DNA of 41,672 bases from an uncultured Winogradskyella sp. (GCF_947501905.1 NZ_CANMXL010000008.1:1-41672); one strand, 5' to 3'. Counted from the first letter of the stretch, positions 7,591-16,661 are shown. Notes: a model not told the origin generated them from the letters alone. Numbers and translations: made by a program.

Positions 7591-8103
7591 ATGGCTACTG
7601 AAAATAAAAATTTATCTAACTACGATAAAGCTACAATCCCAAACGCGAAAGACTTTCGGTTTGGGATTGTTGTTTCAGAATGGAATGATACCATTACTGA
7701 AGGGCTTTTTAATGGTGCTCTAGAAGCACTTAAAGATTGTGGTGCTTTAGATAAACATATTACACGTTGGAATGTGCCTGGTAGTTACGAATTGGTGTAT
7801 GGTTGCAAAAAAATGCAAAACCAAAACGTAGATGTAGTTATTGCTATAGGCTCAGTCATACAAGGAGAAACCAAGCATTTTGATTTTGTTTGTGATGGCG
7901 TTACCCAAGGGATTAAGGATTTGAATGTTCTTAGTGATATCCCTGTTATTTTCTGCGTGCTTACAGATAATAATATGCAGCAATCTATTGACCGTTCGGG
8001 TGGTAAACATGGTAATAAAGGTACTGAAGCTGCCATAGCTGCTATAAAGATGGCACAGTTACGTAAAGATTCCAACGGATTAGGAATGCGTATTGGTTAT
8101 TAA
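7591..8103 (+). CDS. ribH: 6,7-dimethyl-8-ribityllumazine synthase
   Basis: This 170-residue enzyme condenses 5-amino-6-ribitylaminouracil with 3,4-dihydroxy-2-butanone 4-phosphate, the penultimate step of riboflavin synthesis. Family motifs are FGIVVSEWNDTITEGLFNGA near the N-terminus, IGSVIQGETKHFDFVCDG with the catalytic-site His at residue 96, and CVLTDNNMQQSIDRSGGKHG with the phosphate-binding region. The length is normal. It is probably cotranscribed with the TPR gene, from which it is separated by 2 bp. No FMN riboswitch is visible upstream. Confidence 0.95.
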   Translation: MATENKNLSNYDKATIPNAKDFRFGIVVSEWNDTITEGLFNGALEALKDCGALDKHITRWNVPGSYELVYGCKKMQNQNVDVVIAIGSVIQGETKHFDFVCDGVTQGIKDLNVLSDIPVIFCVLTDNNMQQSIDRSGGKHGNKGTEAAIAAIKMAQLRKDSNGLGMRIGY

Positions 8104-8211
8104 TATCTCATTATTCTTGTAACTACCATTTCTGTCAGATAATCTTCCTTTGGCAGGCTTTTTGTTAACAATTTTTAGGAGTTGCAATCATTAATATGCT
8201 TGTATTTTAAG

Positions 8212-8219
8212 TATTTTTG
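8212..8219 (+). promoter_or_regulatory. -7 promoter element for the mutL operon
   Basis: TATTTTTG fits TAnnTTTG and is 29 bp before the TTG start at 8248. No TTG is found at the normal -33 spacing. It would drive the run from 8248 to 13341. Confidence 0.35.
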
Positions 8220-8247
8220 ATGGTAATCACAGTAACTGAAGATAAGT

Positions 8248-8463
8248 TTGTTTAAACAGCGAAAGAATAAAAAGTTTAACTATAAACCACGATTTCAAAA
8301 TTCTGAAGAACTTAGAGAGGAAAAAGATTTTGAAACTAAATGGGAAGAAGTTAAGCAAGGGTCAAAGCGTAGAGGTCGAGTTTTTTCTACTTTGCCAGTA
8401 ATGCTTGTCATGCTAATAGCTGTCATTGTACTAATGTATATTCTTAATGGATATATGAAATAA
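8248..8463 (+). CDS. Small single-pass membrane protein A
   Basis: This 71-residue protein has a basic N-terminus MFKQRKNKKFNYKPRF, a charged middle and one C-terminal membrane helix (LPVMLVMLIAVIVLMYIL). The only usable start is TTG at 8248, because an in-frame TAA lies at 8233 and there is no ATG before the conserved N-terminus. It resembles the next gene product (RKNK-x-YNY-TPRY), so the two are paralogs. Homologs in databases are sometimes labelled riboflavin synthase beta subunit, apparently carried over from the adjacent ribH. Nothing in the sequence supports an enzyme. The function is unknown. Confidence 0.75.
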   Translation: MFKQRKNKKFNYKPRFQNSEELREEKDFETKWEEVKQGSKRRGRVFSTLPVMLVMLIAVIVLMYILNGYMK

Positions 8464-8471
8464 AAGGGATT

Positions 8472-8750
8472 ATGGGTTTTTTGAAGACTAGAAAAAATAA
8501 AAGGTATAATTATACACCACGATATTACAAAGGAGAGGGAAGTCCTTATGAGTTAAAGCATAAATTTGATGACTATCGTACTACTGTTAATCCTCCAAAA
8601 GGATTAAAAGGGAAGTTTAATGCTGCTGTTGATGATTACAAAAATAGAGACGAATCTGTAAATAAACGTGTGTTTATTATTGTCGGAGTGCTTATTTTGA
8701 TATTCCTTTTTATTATTGATTTCGATTTATCTATTTTCTTCAAGAGCTAA
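8472..8750 (+). CDS. Small single-pass membrane protein B
   Basis: This 92-residue paralog of the preceding protein begins MGFLKTRKNKRYNYTPRYYK, has a charged amphipathic middle, and ends with a hydrophobic helix (VFIIVGVLILIFLFIIDF). The stop and the mutL start overlap as TAATG at 8748-8752, so translation is coupled to mutL. The function is unknown. The two paralogs could form a membrane complex, but that is inference from their pairing alone. Confidence 0.75.
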   Translation: MGFLKTRKNKRYNYTPRYYKGEGSPYELKHKFDDYRTTVNPPKGLKGKFNAAVDDYKNRDESVNKRVFIIVGVLILIFLFIIDFDLSIFFKS

Positions 8751-10615
8751 TGTCAGACATTATTCAACTATTACCAGACCATGTAGCTAACCAAATTGCT
8801 GCTGGTGAAGTCGTACAGCGTCCAGCTTCAGTCGTAAAAGAGTTATTAGAAAATGCTATTGATGCTAATGCTTCAGAAATAAAACTCATCTTAAAAGAAG
8901 CAGGCAAAACATTAGTGCAAGTCATAGATAACGGAAAGGGCATGAGTACAACTGATGCGCGTTTGTCTTTTGAGCGTCACGCCACTTCAAAAATTAGATC
9001 TGCAGAAGATTTATTTCAATTAAATACAAAAGGCTTTCGTGGTGAGGCTTTAGCAAGTATTGCTGCCATCGCCCATGTTGAGTTAAAAACAAAACAAGAA
9101 AATGATGAGTTAGGAACAAGTATTCTTATAGAAGGCAGTACAGTAAAATCGCAAGACGTCACTGTAACGCCAAAAGGTACATCTGTTTCTGTAAAAAACT
9201 TGTTTTTTAATATTCCTGCAAGACGAAATTTCTTGAAGTCAAATACTGTTGAGTTAAGACATGTCACTGACGAATTTCATCGTGTGGCTTTGGCGCATCC
9301 AAATATTGGTTTTTCGATGTATCATAACGGCAGTGAGCTATTTAGTCTTCAGTCTAGTAACTATAGACAACGCGTGGTTAACATTTTTGGAACTAAAACG
9401 AATGAGAAGTTAGTCCCAGTTGAAGAAGAAACGGAGGTATTAAAAGTTTCAGGGTTTGTTGGTAAGCCTGAATTTTCTAAAAAAACAAAGTCTGAACAGT
9501 TCTTTTTTGTGAATAATCGCTTTGTAAAAAGTCCATATTTAAATCATGCAATTAATGCCGCGTTTGAAGGTTTACTAAAAGACGGTTATCATCCTAGTTA
9601 TTTTCTAAACTTAACGGTAGACCCAAAAACTATTGATATTAATATCCATCCAACAAAAACTGAAATTAAATTTGATGATGAGCATACGCTTTATGCCATT
9701 TTGCGTTCATCAGTTAAGCATAGTTTAGGGCAATTTAATATTGCGCCAGTTTTAGATTTTGAAAGCAATACAAATTTAGATACACCTTATGATTATAAGG
9801 ATAAAGCAGGCAAAACACCTACCATAGAAGTAGATAGTACTTTTAATCCTTTTGCTAATGAAAAAGCTGTAGCGTCTTCACCAGGTAGTCATGCACAGCA
9901 AAGACAATTTGCAAAAGCACCTGCTGCAAACTGGGAAAGTTTGTATGTTGGTTTAGAATCTAAAGGGAATAGGTCTCAAAATGATTTTGCAGAAGTTACT
10001 TTTGAGAGTAATCCTGAGACGGCATCTATTTTTAAGTCAGAAGACGTAGAGCAAGAGAAAACAACCTATCAACTCCGTCAAAAATATATTGTAAGTACCA
10101 TAAAATCTGGGATGCTAATTATAGACCAGAATCGTGCACATCAACGTATTTTGTATGAGAATTTATTAAAACAATTAACTTCAAAAGAAGCCACAACGCA
10201 GCAATTGTTATTTCCTTTGACTATTGGATTTTCTATAGCTGATATTGAAATTATTAAACAGTTGCGACCCGATTTAGAGTTTGCTGGCTTTGAATTTTCT
10301 GAAGTTAAGGAAGAGCAAATCATTATCACTGGAGTTCCTGTAGGTGTTCCTGAAAGTGAAGTGTCTATTGTTTTAGAGCAATTGATAAGTGATGTAGAGA
10401 ATGATGTCCCAGACCAAAATTTTAGTGCCTCGGATTTATTGGCAAAATCTATGGCAAAAAGCTTAGCTATAAAAACAGGTCAAACATTAAACTCTGAAGA
10501 ACAAGAGCATATACTTAATAGTTTATTTGCTTGTAAAGAACCATCAGTATCACCAACAAATAAAACCACGTTTATCACCTTAGGTGTTGATGATATTGAA
10601 AAGAAATTTATGTAA
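8750..10615 (+). CDS. mutL: DNA mismatch repair protein MutL
   Basis: This 621-residue mismatch repair mediator links MutS to strand excision. The N-terminal GHKL ATPase is intact: IAAGEVVQRPASVVKELLEN, DNGKGM and GFRGEALASIAA. A long low-complexity linker follows, and then the C-terminal dimerisation domain. The endonuclease motif DQHA(x)2E(x)4E reads DQNRAHQRILYE at residues 459-470. The His is Asn, the Ala is Arg and the first Glu is Gln, while the Asp and last Glu are kept. Nicking activity is therefore doubtful. The gene overlaps the previous one by TAATG and precedes two rhomboid genes. Confidence 0.95.
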   Translation: MSDIIQLLPDHVANQIAAGEVVQRPASVVKELLENAIDANASEIKLILKEAGKTLVQVIDNGKGMSTTDARLSFERHATSKIRSAEDLFQLNTKGFRGEALASIAAIAHVELKTKQENDELGTSILIEGSTVKSQDVTVTPKGTSVSVKNLFFNIPARRNFLKSNTVELRHVTDEFHRVALAHPNIGFSMYHNGSELFSLQSSNYRQRVVNIFGTKTNEKLVPVEEETEVLKVSGFVGKPEFSKKTKSEQFFFVNNRFVKSPYLNHAINAAFEGLLKDGYHPSYFLNLTVDPKTIDINIHPTKTEIKFDDEHTLYAILRSSVKHSLGQFNIAPVLDFESNTNLDTPYDYKDKAGKTPTIEVDSTFNPFANEKAVASSPGSHAQQRQFAKAPAANWESLYVGLESKGNRSQNDFAEVTFESNPETASIFKSEDVEQEKTTYQLRQKYIVSTIKSGMLIIDQNRAHQRILYENLLKQLTSKEATTQQLLFPLTIGFSIADIEIIKQLRPDLEFAGFEFSEVKEEQIIITGVPVGVPESEVSIVLEQLISDVENDVPDQNFSASDLLAKSMAKSLAIKTGQTLNSEEQEHILNSLFACKEPSVSPTNKTTFITLGVDDIEKKFM

Positions 10616-10621
10616 CTAATT

Positions 10622-11452
10622 ATGAGATTAGGAATTACAGATGCAGTAAAACATTTACTTATAATTAATGTTTTGATTTTTATAGGAACATTAAGTATTG
10701 GTGGCGGGCAATTATTTTATGAGTTGTTTTCATTGTATTATCCTCAAAATTCCGCTTTCCAACCTTGGCAGATTATAACACATATGTTTATGCATGGTGG
10801 AGGAATGCACTTGTTTTTTAACATGTTTGCGCTTTGGATGTTTGGTACAGCTGTTGAACGACAATTAGGAACAAAGCGCTTTTTGTTTGTTTATTTTTCA
10901 GCTGGACTTGGAGCTGTAGTCTTAACTTTTTTAGTTTATTACTTTCAAATATTTCAGGAACTTAGTGTTATCAATAGTTTAGGTTTATCTAAGGATGTTA
11001 TTGAGCAAATTTTAAATGCAGATATTGTTAATTCTGAACAATATTTTGACAGACAAATTTTAGCTGAAAAAATGAGTCTGATTTTTACAGAAAATAATAT
11101 TGATGCTTCAGTTATTAATGGAGAGGCATTCAATAGTTTTTATATTGTAAATACTAAAGTTCCTATGGCAATGGTTGGTGCGTCGGGTTGTATTATGGGT
11201 ATATTAGCTGCATTTGGTATGATGAATCCCAATGCAGAATTAATGATGATTTTCTTGCCTATTCCTATAAAGGCCAAATATTTTATTCCAGGAATTATCT
11301 TATTAGATGTTATATCTGCATTTACTGGTCAATCATTCTTTAGTCCAAGTAATACTGCTTTTGTTGCTCATATTGGTGGTGCAATAACTGGCTTTATAAT
11401 CATGTGGTTTTGGAAAAAGAATAGCATGAACAAATACCGTTGGGATAAATAA
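10622..11452 (+). CDS. Rhomboid family intramembrane serine protease 1
   Basis: This 276-residue protein has about six membrane helices. The rhomboid catalytic dyad is present: Ser188 in VGASGCIMG (GxSG) and His250 in VAHIGGAITGF. The loop and second helix motif MHGGGMHLFFNMFALWMFG is typical. It has a longer than usual insert of about 60 residues between helices 2 and 3 (around residues 115-175), probably an extra-membrane loop. It cleaves substrate helices within the membrane; the substrates are unknown. It follows mutL by 6 bp and overlaps the second rhomboid gene as TAATG. Confidence 0.92.
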   Translation: MRLGITDAVKHLLIINVLIFIGTLSIGGGQLFYELFSLYYPQNSAFQPWQIITHMFMHGGGMHLFFNMFALWMFGTAVERQLGTKRFLFVYFSAGLGAVVLTFLVYYFQIFQELSVINSLGLSKDVIEQILNADIVNSEQYFDRQILAEKMSLIFTENNIDASVINGEAFNSFYIVNTKVPMAMVGASGCIMGILAAFGMMNPNAELMMIFLPIPIKAKYFIPGIILLDVISAFTGQSFFSPSNTAFVAHIGGAITGFIIMWFWKKNSMNKYRWDK

Positions 11453-12321
11453 TGAGCACATTTCAAGACTTAAAATATAAATACAACAGCCTTAATACTT
11501 TTGGTAAGATTATAGTTGCTAATGGGATTGTTTTTATAGCTATTATTTTATTAAGAGTTTTAAAATTGGGAGCTATTAGTCGTTTTTTTGTGTTGTCTTC
11601 TGATTTTGGTGATTTTATATGGCAACCTTGGTCTATAATTACGTATAGTTTTATACATGTAGATTTATGGCATCTGTTATTCAATATGTTGTTTCTGTTT
11701 TACTTATCGCGTATAACAGTAAATCTTTTTAGACCTAAGCTTGTACTTAATGTTTATTTTTTGGGCGTCATTATTGGTGGTGTTTTGTATATGTCTATTG
11801 CAAGTCTATGGCCTACTGATTTCTTTGGAGCTGGTGGTACTTTACGAGGGGCTTCTGCTGGTGTTGCTGCATTGTTGCTATTTGTAGCTACTTATATGCC
11901 TGAGTCAGAAATACGACCGTTTAATTTATTTAATATCAAATGGAAATACATTGCCCTCATATTTATAGGTTTAGATGTTTTTAGAATGTTACTTGGCCTT
12001 AATTCTGGAGGGTATGTCTCCCACATTGGCGGCTATTTGTTAGGGTTTTATTACGCCAAGAAATTACTTGAAGGTAAAGACATTGGTTCTGGTTTTGAAC
12101 GTTTTGTGGACCGTTTCATGAATTTGTTTAAACCTAAGTCTAATCTAAAAACAGTGCATCGTAAAAACCAAAAATCCGATTATGCTGGAAAGACCAAAAC
12201 CGAATTTGATACGTTTAATAAGCAGAAGCAAATAGACATCATATTGGATAAGATAAGCAAAAGTGGTTATGAGAGTTTGACTGCTGAAGAAAAAGAATTC
12301 TTGTTCAAAGCTGGGAAATAG
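11452..12321 (+). CDS. Rhomboid family intramembrane serine protease 2
   Basis: This 289-residue rhomboid has Ser135 in RGASAGVAAL and His191 in VSHIGGYLLGF. The IHVDLWHLLFNMLFLFYLS motif marks helix 2. The residue after the catalytic Ser is Ala rather than the usual Gly. The C-terminal 80 residues form a cytoplasmic tail with a small helical domain (TEFDTFNKQKQIDIILDKIS) typical of Bacteroidota members. The start overlaps the stop of rhomboid 1, so the pair is translationally coupled and may work on related substrates. Confidence 0.9.
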   Translation: MSTFQDLKYKYNSLNTFGKIIVANGIVFIAIILLRVLKLGAISRFFVLSSDFGDFIWQPWSIITYSFIHVDLWHLLFNMLFLFYLSRITVNLFRPKLVLNVYFLGVIIGGVLYMSIASLWPTDFFGAGGTLRGASAGVAALLLFVATYMPESEIRPFNLFNIKWKYIALIFIGLDVFRMLLGLNSGGYVSHIGGYLLGFYYAKKLLEGKDIGSGFERFVDRFMNLFKPKSNLKTVHRKNQKSDYAGKTKTEFDTFNKQKQIDIILDKISKSGYESLTAEEKEFLFKAGK

Positions 12322-12327
12322 CTACAT

Positions 12328-13341
12328 ATGCGCAAACTTAAATTTATAAATAAGATTATCTTTTTTGTCAATTCTTTGGCCGCATTCTTATTACTAGTAT
12401 CATATATATTGCCATATATTCCACCTAAAAGTTTCTCTCTACTTTCTGTATTAAGTTTAGCTGTTCCTGTACTTATTGTTTTAAATATATTATTCTTTTT
12501 GTACTGGTTGCTTAATGCAAAAAAGCAATTGCTGTTATCGCTTTTTGTTTTATTAATTGGGTTTAGTTACATCACTTCTATATATAAATTTACGGGTTCT
12601 AAAACTGTAGATGATGCGTCTAATTTTTCGGTCATGAATTATAATGTGAGGCTTTTTAATTTATTTGAATGGCTTCCGAGTAAAACAGTAGAAGCAGATA
12701 TTTTAAAGTTTATAAAGTCTGAAAATCCAACGATTATTAGTTTTCAAGAATACCGTAAAAGTGATAATTTTCAATTGGAAGGCTACGAAAAATTTGAGAA
12801 TGTTTCAGAAGGTAAAGTAAAAAGCGGTCAGGCTATTTTTTCAAAATTCCCTATCGTTAATTCAGGTTCTATTACATTTCCAAACACTTCTAATAATGCC
12901 ATATTTGTGGATATCGTGAGACAAAAAGATACGATTAGAATTTATAATTTGCATTTGCAATCTTCAAAAATAAGCACAGAAGTCAGTGAGCTTAAAAAAG
13001 AAAGCTCAGAAAAATTAACGAGGCGTATTGGAGAGGTTTTTCAGATGCAGCAGTCACAAGCTGAGTTAGTATTAGCGCACAAAGCAAAATGTCCTTACAA
13101 ATCTATTGTTACAGGAGATTTTAATAACACAGCTTATTCTTATGTTTATGACAAAATTAAAGGTGATTTCAAAGATGCCTTTAAACTGGCTGGTAATGGT
13201 TTTGGAAAAACCTTTGATTTTAATATAATTCCATTACGAATCGATTTTATTTTGGTAGATGAATCTTTTACGGTTAATGGTTTTAAAAACTATGATATCA
13301 AACTCTCAGACCATTATCCAATTAAGGCCGTTTTAAAGTAA
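12328..13341 (+). CDS. Membrane-anchored endonuclease/exonuclease/phosphatase family protein
   Basis: This 337-residue protein has three N-terminal membrane helices within residues 1-90, followed by an EEP catalytic domain. Motifs of the fold are visible in order: FSVMNYNVRLFN (Asn), ISFQEYR (metal-binding Glu), VTGDFNNTAYS (Asp and Asn) and the terminal SDHYPIKAVL (Asp-His pair). The substrate could be a nucleic acid, a phospholipid or a phosphoester and is not shown by the sequence. It is last in the mutL run, 6 bp after rhomboid 2. Its 3' end overlaps the convergent DUF6122 gene by 9 bp. Confidence 0.88.
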   Translation: MRKLKFINKIIFFVNSLAAFLLLVSYILPYIPPKSFSLLSVLSLAVPVLIVLNILFFLYWLLNAKKQLLLSLFVLLIGFSYITSIYKFTGSKTVDDASNFSVMNYNVRLFNLFEWLPSKTVEADILKFIKSENPTIISFQEYRKSDNFQLEGYEKFENVSEGKVKSGQAIFSKFPIVNSGSITFPNTSNNAIFVDIVRQKDTIRIYNLHLQSSKISTEVSELKKESSEKLTRRIGEVFQMQQSQAELVLAHKAKCPYKSIVTGDFNNTAYSYVYDKIKGDFKDAFKLAGNGFGKTFDFNIIPLRIDFILVDESFTVNGFKNYDIKLSDHYPIKAVLK

Positions 13342-13647
13342 CATAAAACTGCAATCTACTGCATCTGCAATAATATGAATAAGTAGCCCTAATCCAAGTA
13401 ATCGTGTCGATTTTAGCAATGCCAAAACTAAATATATAGCAATGGCATAATAGCTATGTAGAATGTGATAGTTAATACTACAGCGATTAGGATCAAACAT
13501 TGGGTTTGCTAACAAATGGTCTAAATCTATTAATAGCCCTAAAAGCATAATTAGATAAGCAGTTTTCCATTTCTTTCTGAAAAAGAGTAATGCAATAACT
13601 AATGGGCCAATACAATGAATACCATAATGTAGTATTGGTTGTAACAT
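13333..13647 (-). CDS. DUF6122 small integral membrane protein
   Basis: This 104-residue protein has about four membrane helices. The conserved polar residues sit in GLLIDLDHLLANPMF, YHILHSYYA and LLIHIIADAVDC, a His/Asp pattern like that of the YdjM/DUF457 membrane metal-dependent hydrolase relatives. The biochemical role is unknown. It is the last gene of the parA-lepB run, and its start overlaps the wbqC stop as TAATG (13645-13649 read on the minus strand). Confidence 0.75.
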   Translation of the reverse strand: MLQPILHYGIHCIGPLVIALLFFRKKWKTAYLIMLLGLLIDLDHLLANPMFDPNRCSINYHILHSYYAIAIYLVLALLKSTRLLGLGLLIHIIADAVDCSFMLL

Positions 13648-14261
13648 TACAATTTTGGTATTTGTGCTTCTAGGTAATTTAGAGTATTTGGACCTTCATT
13701 AAATAATAAGTCCAAGATGCTTAAATTTGGAAAGTAACCATGCTTATCCATAAAAACTTGAGTGTACTTATTAAATTGAAAATTGGTGTGCTTTTTTGCA
13801 TTAACCAAGTGTCTATAGTCGTTAGAAGAATTATCGGGTACTATAAATTCTTCTGATAAAGTATAGCTTTTATTTAATTCTAAAGCTTCTGAAATTAACT
13901 CGAAGCATTTTAGATTTAAATCTAATAGGTATTTGAATTGCGTCTCAAATATTGGCATTAAATCATCAATATAAAACTCATAAAAAGGCGACATACGATA
14001 GGCTGAATCTAAAGATTTTAAATGCTGTAGTTGCCAGTTATCAGTAGATGAAATTTGAACATCTTTTGATTGTTGCCGTAGCTTTTGAGTGTAGGAAACT
14101 GGAACAGAAAGGACTAGTTTACCATTGGCACCATATATCTCACTACGATTTCTATAGGTTTGCTTTTGGTAATTATCGCAGACTTCAAAAACTAAATTAT
14201 CTGAAGTTAATATCGCTACAAAATGTGCAATATTTGGAAAATATGTAGGATGCAAAAGCAT
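13647..14261 (-). CDS. WbqC family protein
   Basis: This 204-residue member of the WbqC-like family starts with the characteristic MLLHPTYFPNIAHFVAIL and continues with VCDNYQKQTYRNRSEIYGAN. The Tyr-Asn-Arg segment and a later FEFYIDDLMPIF-like helix region are conserved in the family. WbqC proteins are linked to surface polysaccharide synthesis in some bacteria, but no reaction is firmly established here. It lies 12 bp after lepB and is coupled to the DUF6122 gene. The lepB-wbqC pairing is frequent in Flavobacteriia. Confidence 0.85.
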   Translation of the reverse strand: MLLHPTYFPNIAHFVAILTSDNLVFEVCDNYQKQTYRNRSEIYGANGKLVLSVPVSYTQKLRQQSKDVQISSTDNWQLQHLKSLDSAYRMSPFYEFYIDDLMPIFETQFKYLLDLNLKCFELISEALELNKSYTLSEEFIVPDNSSNDYRHLVNAKKHTNFQFNKYTQVFMDKHGYFPNLSILDLLFNEGPNTLNYLEAQIPKL

Positions 14262-14273
14262 ATGTGCTATTGA

Positions 14274-15896
14274 TTATTTTGCTTTAGCTTTCTTCTTCTT
14301 TCTCCAGCGATTAAAGAATGTAATTCCGAAAATTACTGCTATAAAAGGTATAAGATAAGATACACGTTCGCCTTTACCATTCACTGTTGTAAAAACACGG
14401 TCCCAGCGGATGCTCCAATTTTTAATACCATCGTTAATACCATCAATACTCATCCAGATAAAAACAGGTTTACCAATAACGTGATCAAAAGGTACAAATC
14501 CCCATGCGCGAGCATCAACAGAATTATGTCTATTGTCTCCCATCATCCAGTAATAGTCTTTTTCAAAAGTGTAAGAATCAACAACTTCACCATCTAAAAT
14601 AACTTCATTCCCTTTGGCATATACGTTATGGCCTTCGTATTCTTGAATCAACCTATCATAAAGTGGTAAATTTTGTACTGTTAATTTAGTAGAAGCTCCA
14701 GCCTTTGGTATATATAATGGTCCAAAGAAATCTACATTCCATGAATAATTTGGGTCTCTAGGAAAAGTCCCACCATAAACGCCTTTTTCTTGGATATTCT
14801 TTTTTACTGATGCTACCTCAGGGTGATTTTTAAATGAAGCAATAGCTTTATCCGAAGCAGCACGGATTCTATATATATCTGTTTCTCCTTGAGCTTGACC
14901 CATACCATCATCAATATCTGCTCGGTCTAAAGCTGCAAGAATACGATTAACATCGGCTTGAGATGCTAGAGGATTCTTTAGCTTTACATCATAAGAAAAT
15001 TGTAATTGTGCTCTATCTGGTAACACATTTTTCTTCCCATTAATATATACATAACCTTCTTTGATTTCTAGTGTATCGCCAGGAATCGCAACACAGCGCT
15101 TTACTAGATTTGTCTTTTTATCAATAGGCTTGTAGTAATTTCTGTCTGGAGTAAAAATATCCATATTACGAAGCGTATCTGCTGGTTGCCCAAAAACCAC
15201 GTAATCATTGTTTTTTATTTTTTGGAAAGCAGGGAATCTAAAGTATGGTAATTGTAATTTGTTTTTCCATGATGTATTACGCTTTTCAAAATTATCATCA
15301 TATAGATAAGATTTAATTTTAGCAACAGGGATAGTATCATGTACCATTGGTGTACCTATAGTTGTCATTGGTGCACGTGCGCCATAATGGATTTTACTAA
15401 CTACTAAAAAATCTCCTACTAATAGGGATTTTTCTAAAGATGAAGACGGAATTACAAAAGGTTGAAAAAAGTATGTATGTACAATCGTTGCTGCTACAAT
15501 AGCAAATAGAATAGAGGTAATCCATTCGCCAGCTGATGTTTTTGGTTTTAATTGTCTATCCTTAATAAAATCTACATCAGCGATATAGTTTAAATAATAG
15601 AGATAAAACCCAAAAGTTAATATGCAAATTAATGCATCTAACTTGGTGTCCTTTCCAAAAGCTCTTGCTGTTTCTACCCAAGTCGCAGGAATCATAATAA
15701 GATTTACAATTGGTAAGAAGATAAGAATAACCCAATACCAAGGGCGTGTAATAATCTTCATTAAGATTATGGCATTGTAAATAGGAATAAACGCCTCCCA
15801 AGCTTGTCTTCCTGCTTTAATATAGAGTTTCCATGTACCAAGTCCGTGTATAACTTGTAATATCAAAAATAGGATTAACCACTCAGTCCAGTTCAT
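14274..15896 (-). CDS. lepB: Signal peptidase I
   Basis: This 540-residue enzyme removes signal peptides from exported proteins at the inner membrane. Residues 1-110 hold extra membrane helices of the DUF5684 type. The peptidase proper follows: VIPSSSLEKSLLVGD with catalytic Ser153, NLVKRCVAIPGDTLEI with catalytic Lys266, and box E GDNRHNSVDARAWG at 453-466. A long insert of about 170 residues lies between the Lys box and box E, as in other Bacteroidota signal peptidases. A last membrane helix and a KKKKAKAK tail end the protein. It is downstream of dapB in the same orientation. Confidence 0.95.
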   Translation of the reverse strand: MNWTEWLILFLILQVIHGLGTWKLYIKAGRQAWEAFIPIYNAIILMKIITRPWYWVILIFLPIVNLIMIPATWVETARAFGKDTKLDALICILTFGFYLYYLNYIADVDFIKDRQLKPKTSAGEWITSILFAIVAATIVHTYFFQPFVIPSSSLEKSLLVGDFLVVSKIHYGARAPMTTIGTPMVHDTIPVAKIKSYLYDDNFEKRNTSWKNKLQLPYFRFPAFQKIKNNDYVVFGQPADTLRNMDIFTPDRNYYKPIDKKTNLVKRCVAIPGDTLEIKEGYVYINGKKNVLPDRAQLQFSYDVKLKNPLASQADVNRILAALDRADIDDGMGQAQGETDIYRIRAASDKAIASFKNHPEVASVKKNIQEKGVYGGTFPRDPNYSWNVDFFGPLYIPKAGASTKLTVQNLPLYDRLIQEYEGHNVYAKGNEVILDGEVVDSYTFEKDYYWMMGDNRHNSVDARAWGFVPFDHVIGKPVFIWMSIDGINDGIKNWSIRWDRVFTTVNGKGERVSYLIPFIAVIFGITFFNRWRKKKKAKAK

Positions 15897-15959
15897 ATAT
15901 TTTGTTTTAATCTACTGTTGGTAGAAAAGTATTACTATTTGTTTCAAATTTTGTGCAAA

Positions 15960-16661
15960 TTAACCAATATTTAAGACGTCTTTCATGCTAAAGACACCTT
16001 TTTTATCAGCAATCCACTCAGAAGCAATTACTGCGCCCAAGGCAAAACCTTCTCTATTGTGAGCTGTATGTTTTATTTCTACAGAATCAACTTCAGAATT
16101 ATAGTTTATAATGTGAGTTCCAGGGACATCTTCAATACGTTTGGCATCAATTTTTATTTCATCAGAGTTAGGTGCATTTAAAGTCCAGTTTTTATAATCT
16201 GAAGTTTTAATAATATCGTTAGCTAGCGAAATTGCTGTACCACTTGGTGCATCTAATTTTTGAGTATGATGAATTTCTTCTATACCTAGATGATAATCAG
16301 GATAGTTCGCTATTAGTGATGCTAAAACACGATTAACTTCAAAGAAGATATTAACACCGAGACTAAAGTTTGAGGCATATAAAAATGCACCGTTATTGGT
16401 GTTACAATAATCTGCAATGTCATCGTAGTTCTCTAGCCAACCAGTAGTTCCAGAAATTACAGGAACATTGGCTTCTATGGCACTTTTTATATTAGAAACA
16501 GCAGTAGATGGTAAGCTAAAATCTATAGCAACATCAGAGTCTTCAAAATGTAACGCTTTGGTTTTGCTATCAGCTTTAAGACTTATTGAATGCCCTCGCT
16601 CTTTCGCAACACGCTCAATAATCTTTCCCATTTTACCATAACCGAGTAAAGCTATTTTCAT
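15960..16661 (-). CDS. dapB: 4-hydroxy-tetrahydrodipicolinate reductase
   Basis: This 233-residue NAD(P)H-dependent enzyme of the diaminopimelate/lysine pathway also supplies peptidoglycan precursors. The Rossmann motif is LLGYGKMGK at residues 5-13. The nucleotide and substrate signatures are SGTTGWLENY and EEIHHTQKLDAPSGTA, the latter with the catalytic His pair and substrate-binding Lys. The length is slightly short, as usual in this phylum. It lies between the DUF5683 gene and lepB in the conserved par-lep run, with 98 and 63 bp gaps that show no clear promoter. Confidence 0.95.
   Translation of the reverse strand: MKIALLGYGKMGKIIERVAKERGHSISLKADSKTKALHFEDSDVAIDFSLPSTAVSNIKSAIEANVPVISGTTGWLENYDDIADYCNTNNGAFLYASNFSLGVNIFFEVNRVLASLIANYPDYHLGIEEIHHTQKLDAPSGTAISLANDIIKTSDYKNWTLNAPNSDEIKIDAKRIEDVPGTHIINYNSEVDSVEIKHTAHNREGFALGAVIASEWIADKKGVFSMKDVLNIG

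Noticed and set aside
8104..8247. FMN riboswitch near ribH
   Set aside because: The gap after ribH and the region before the TPR gene lack the conserved FMN aptamer elements.
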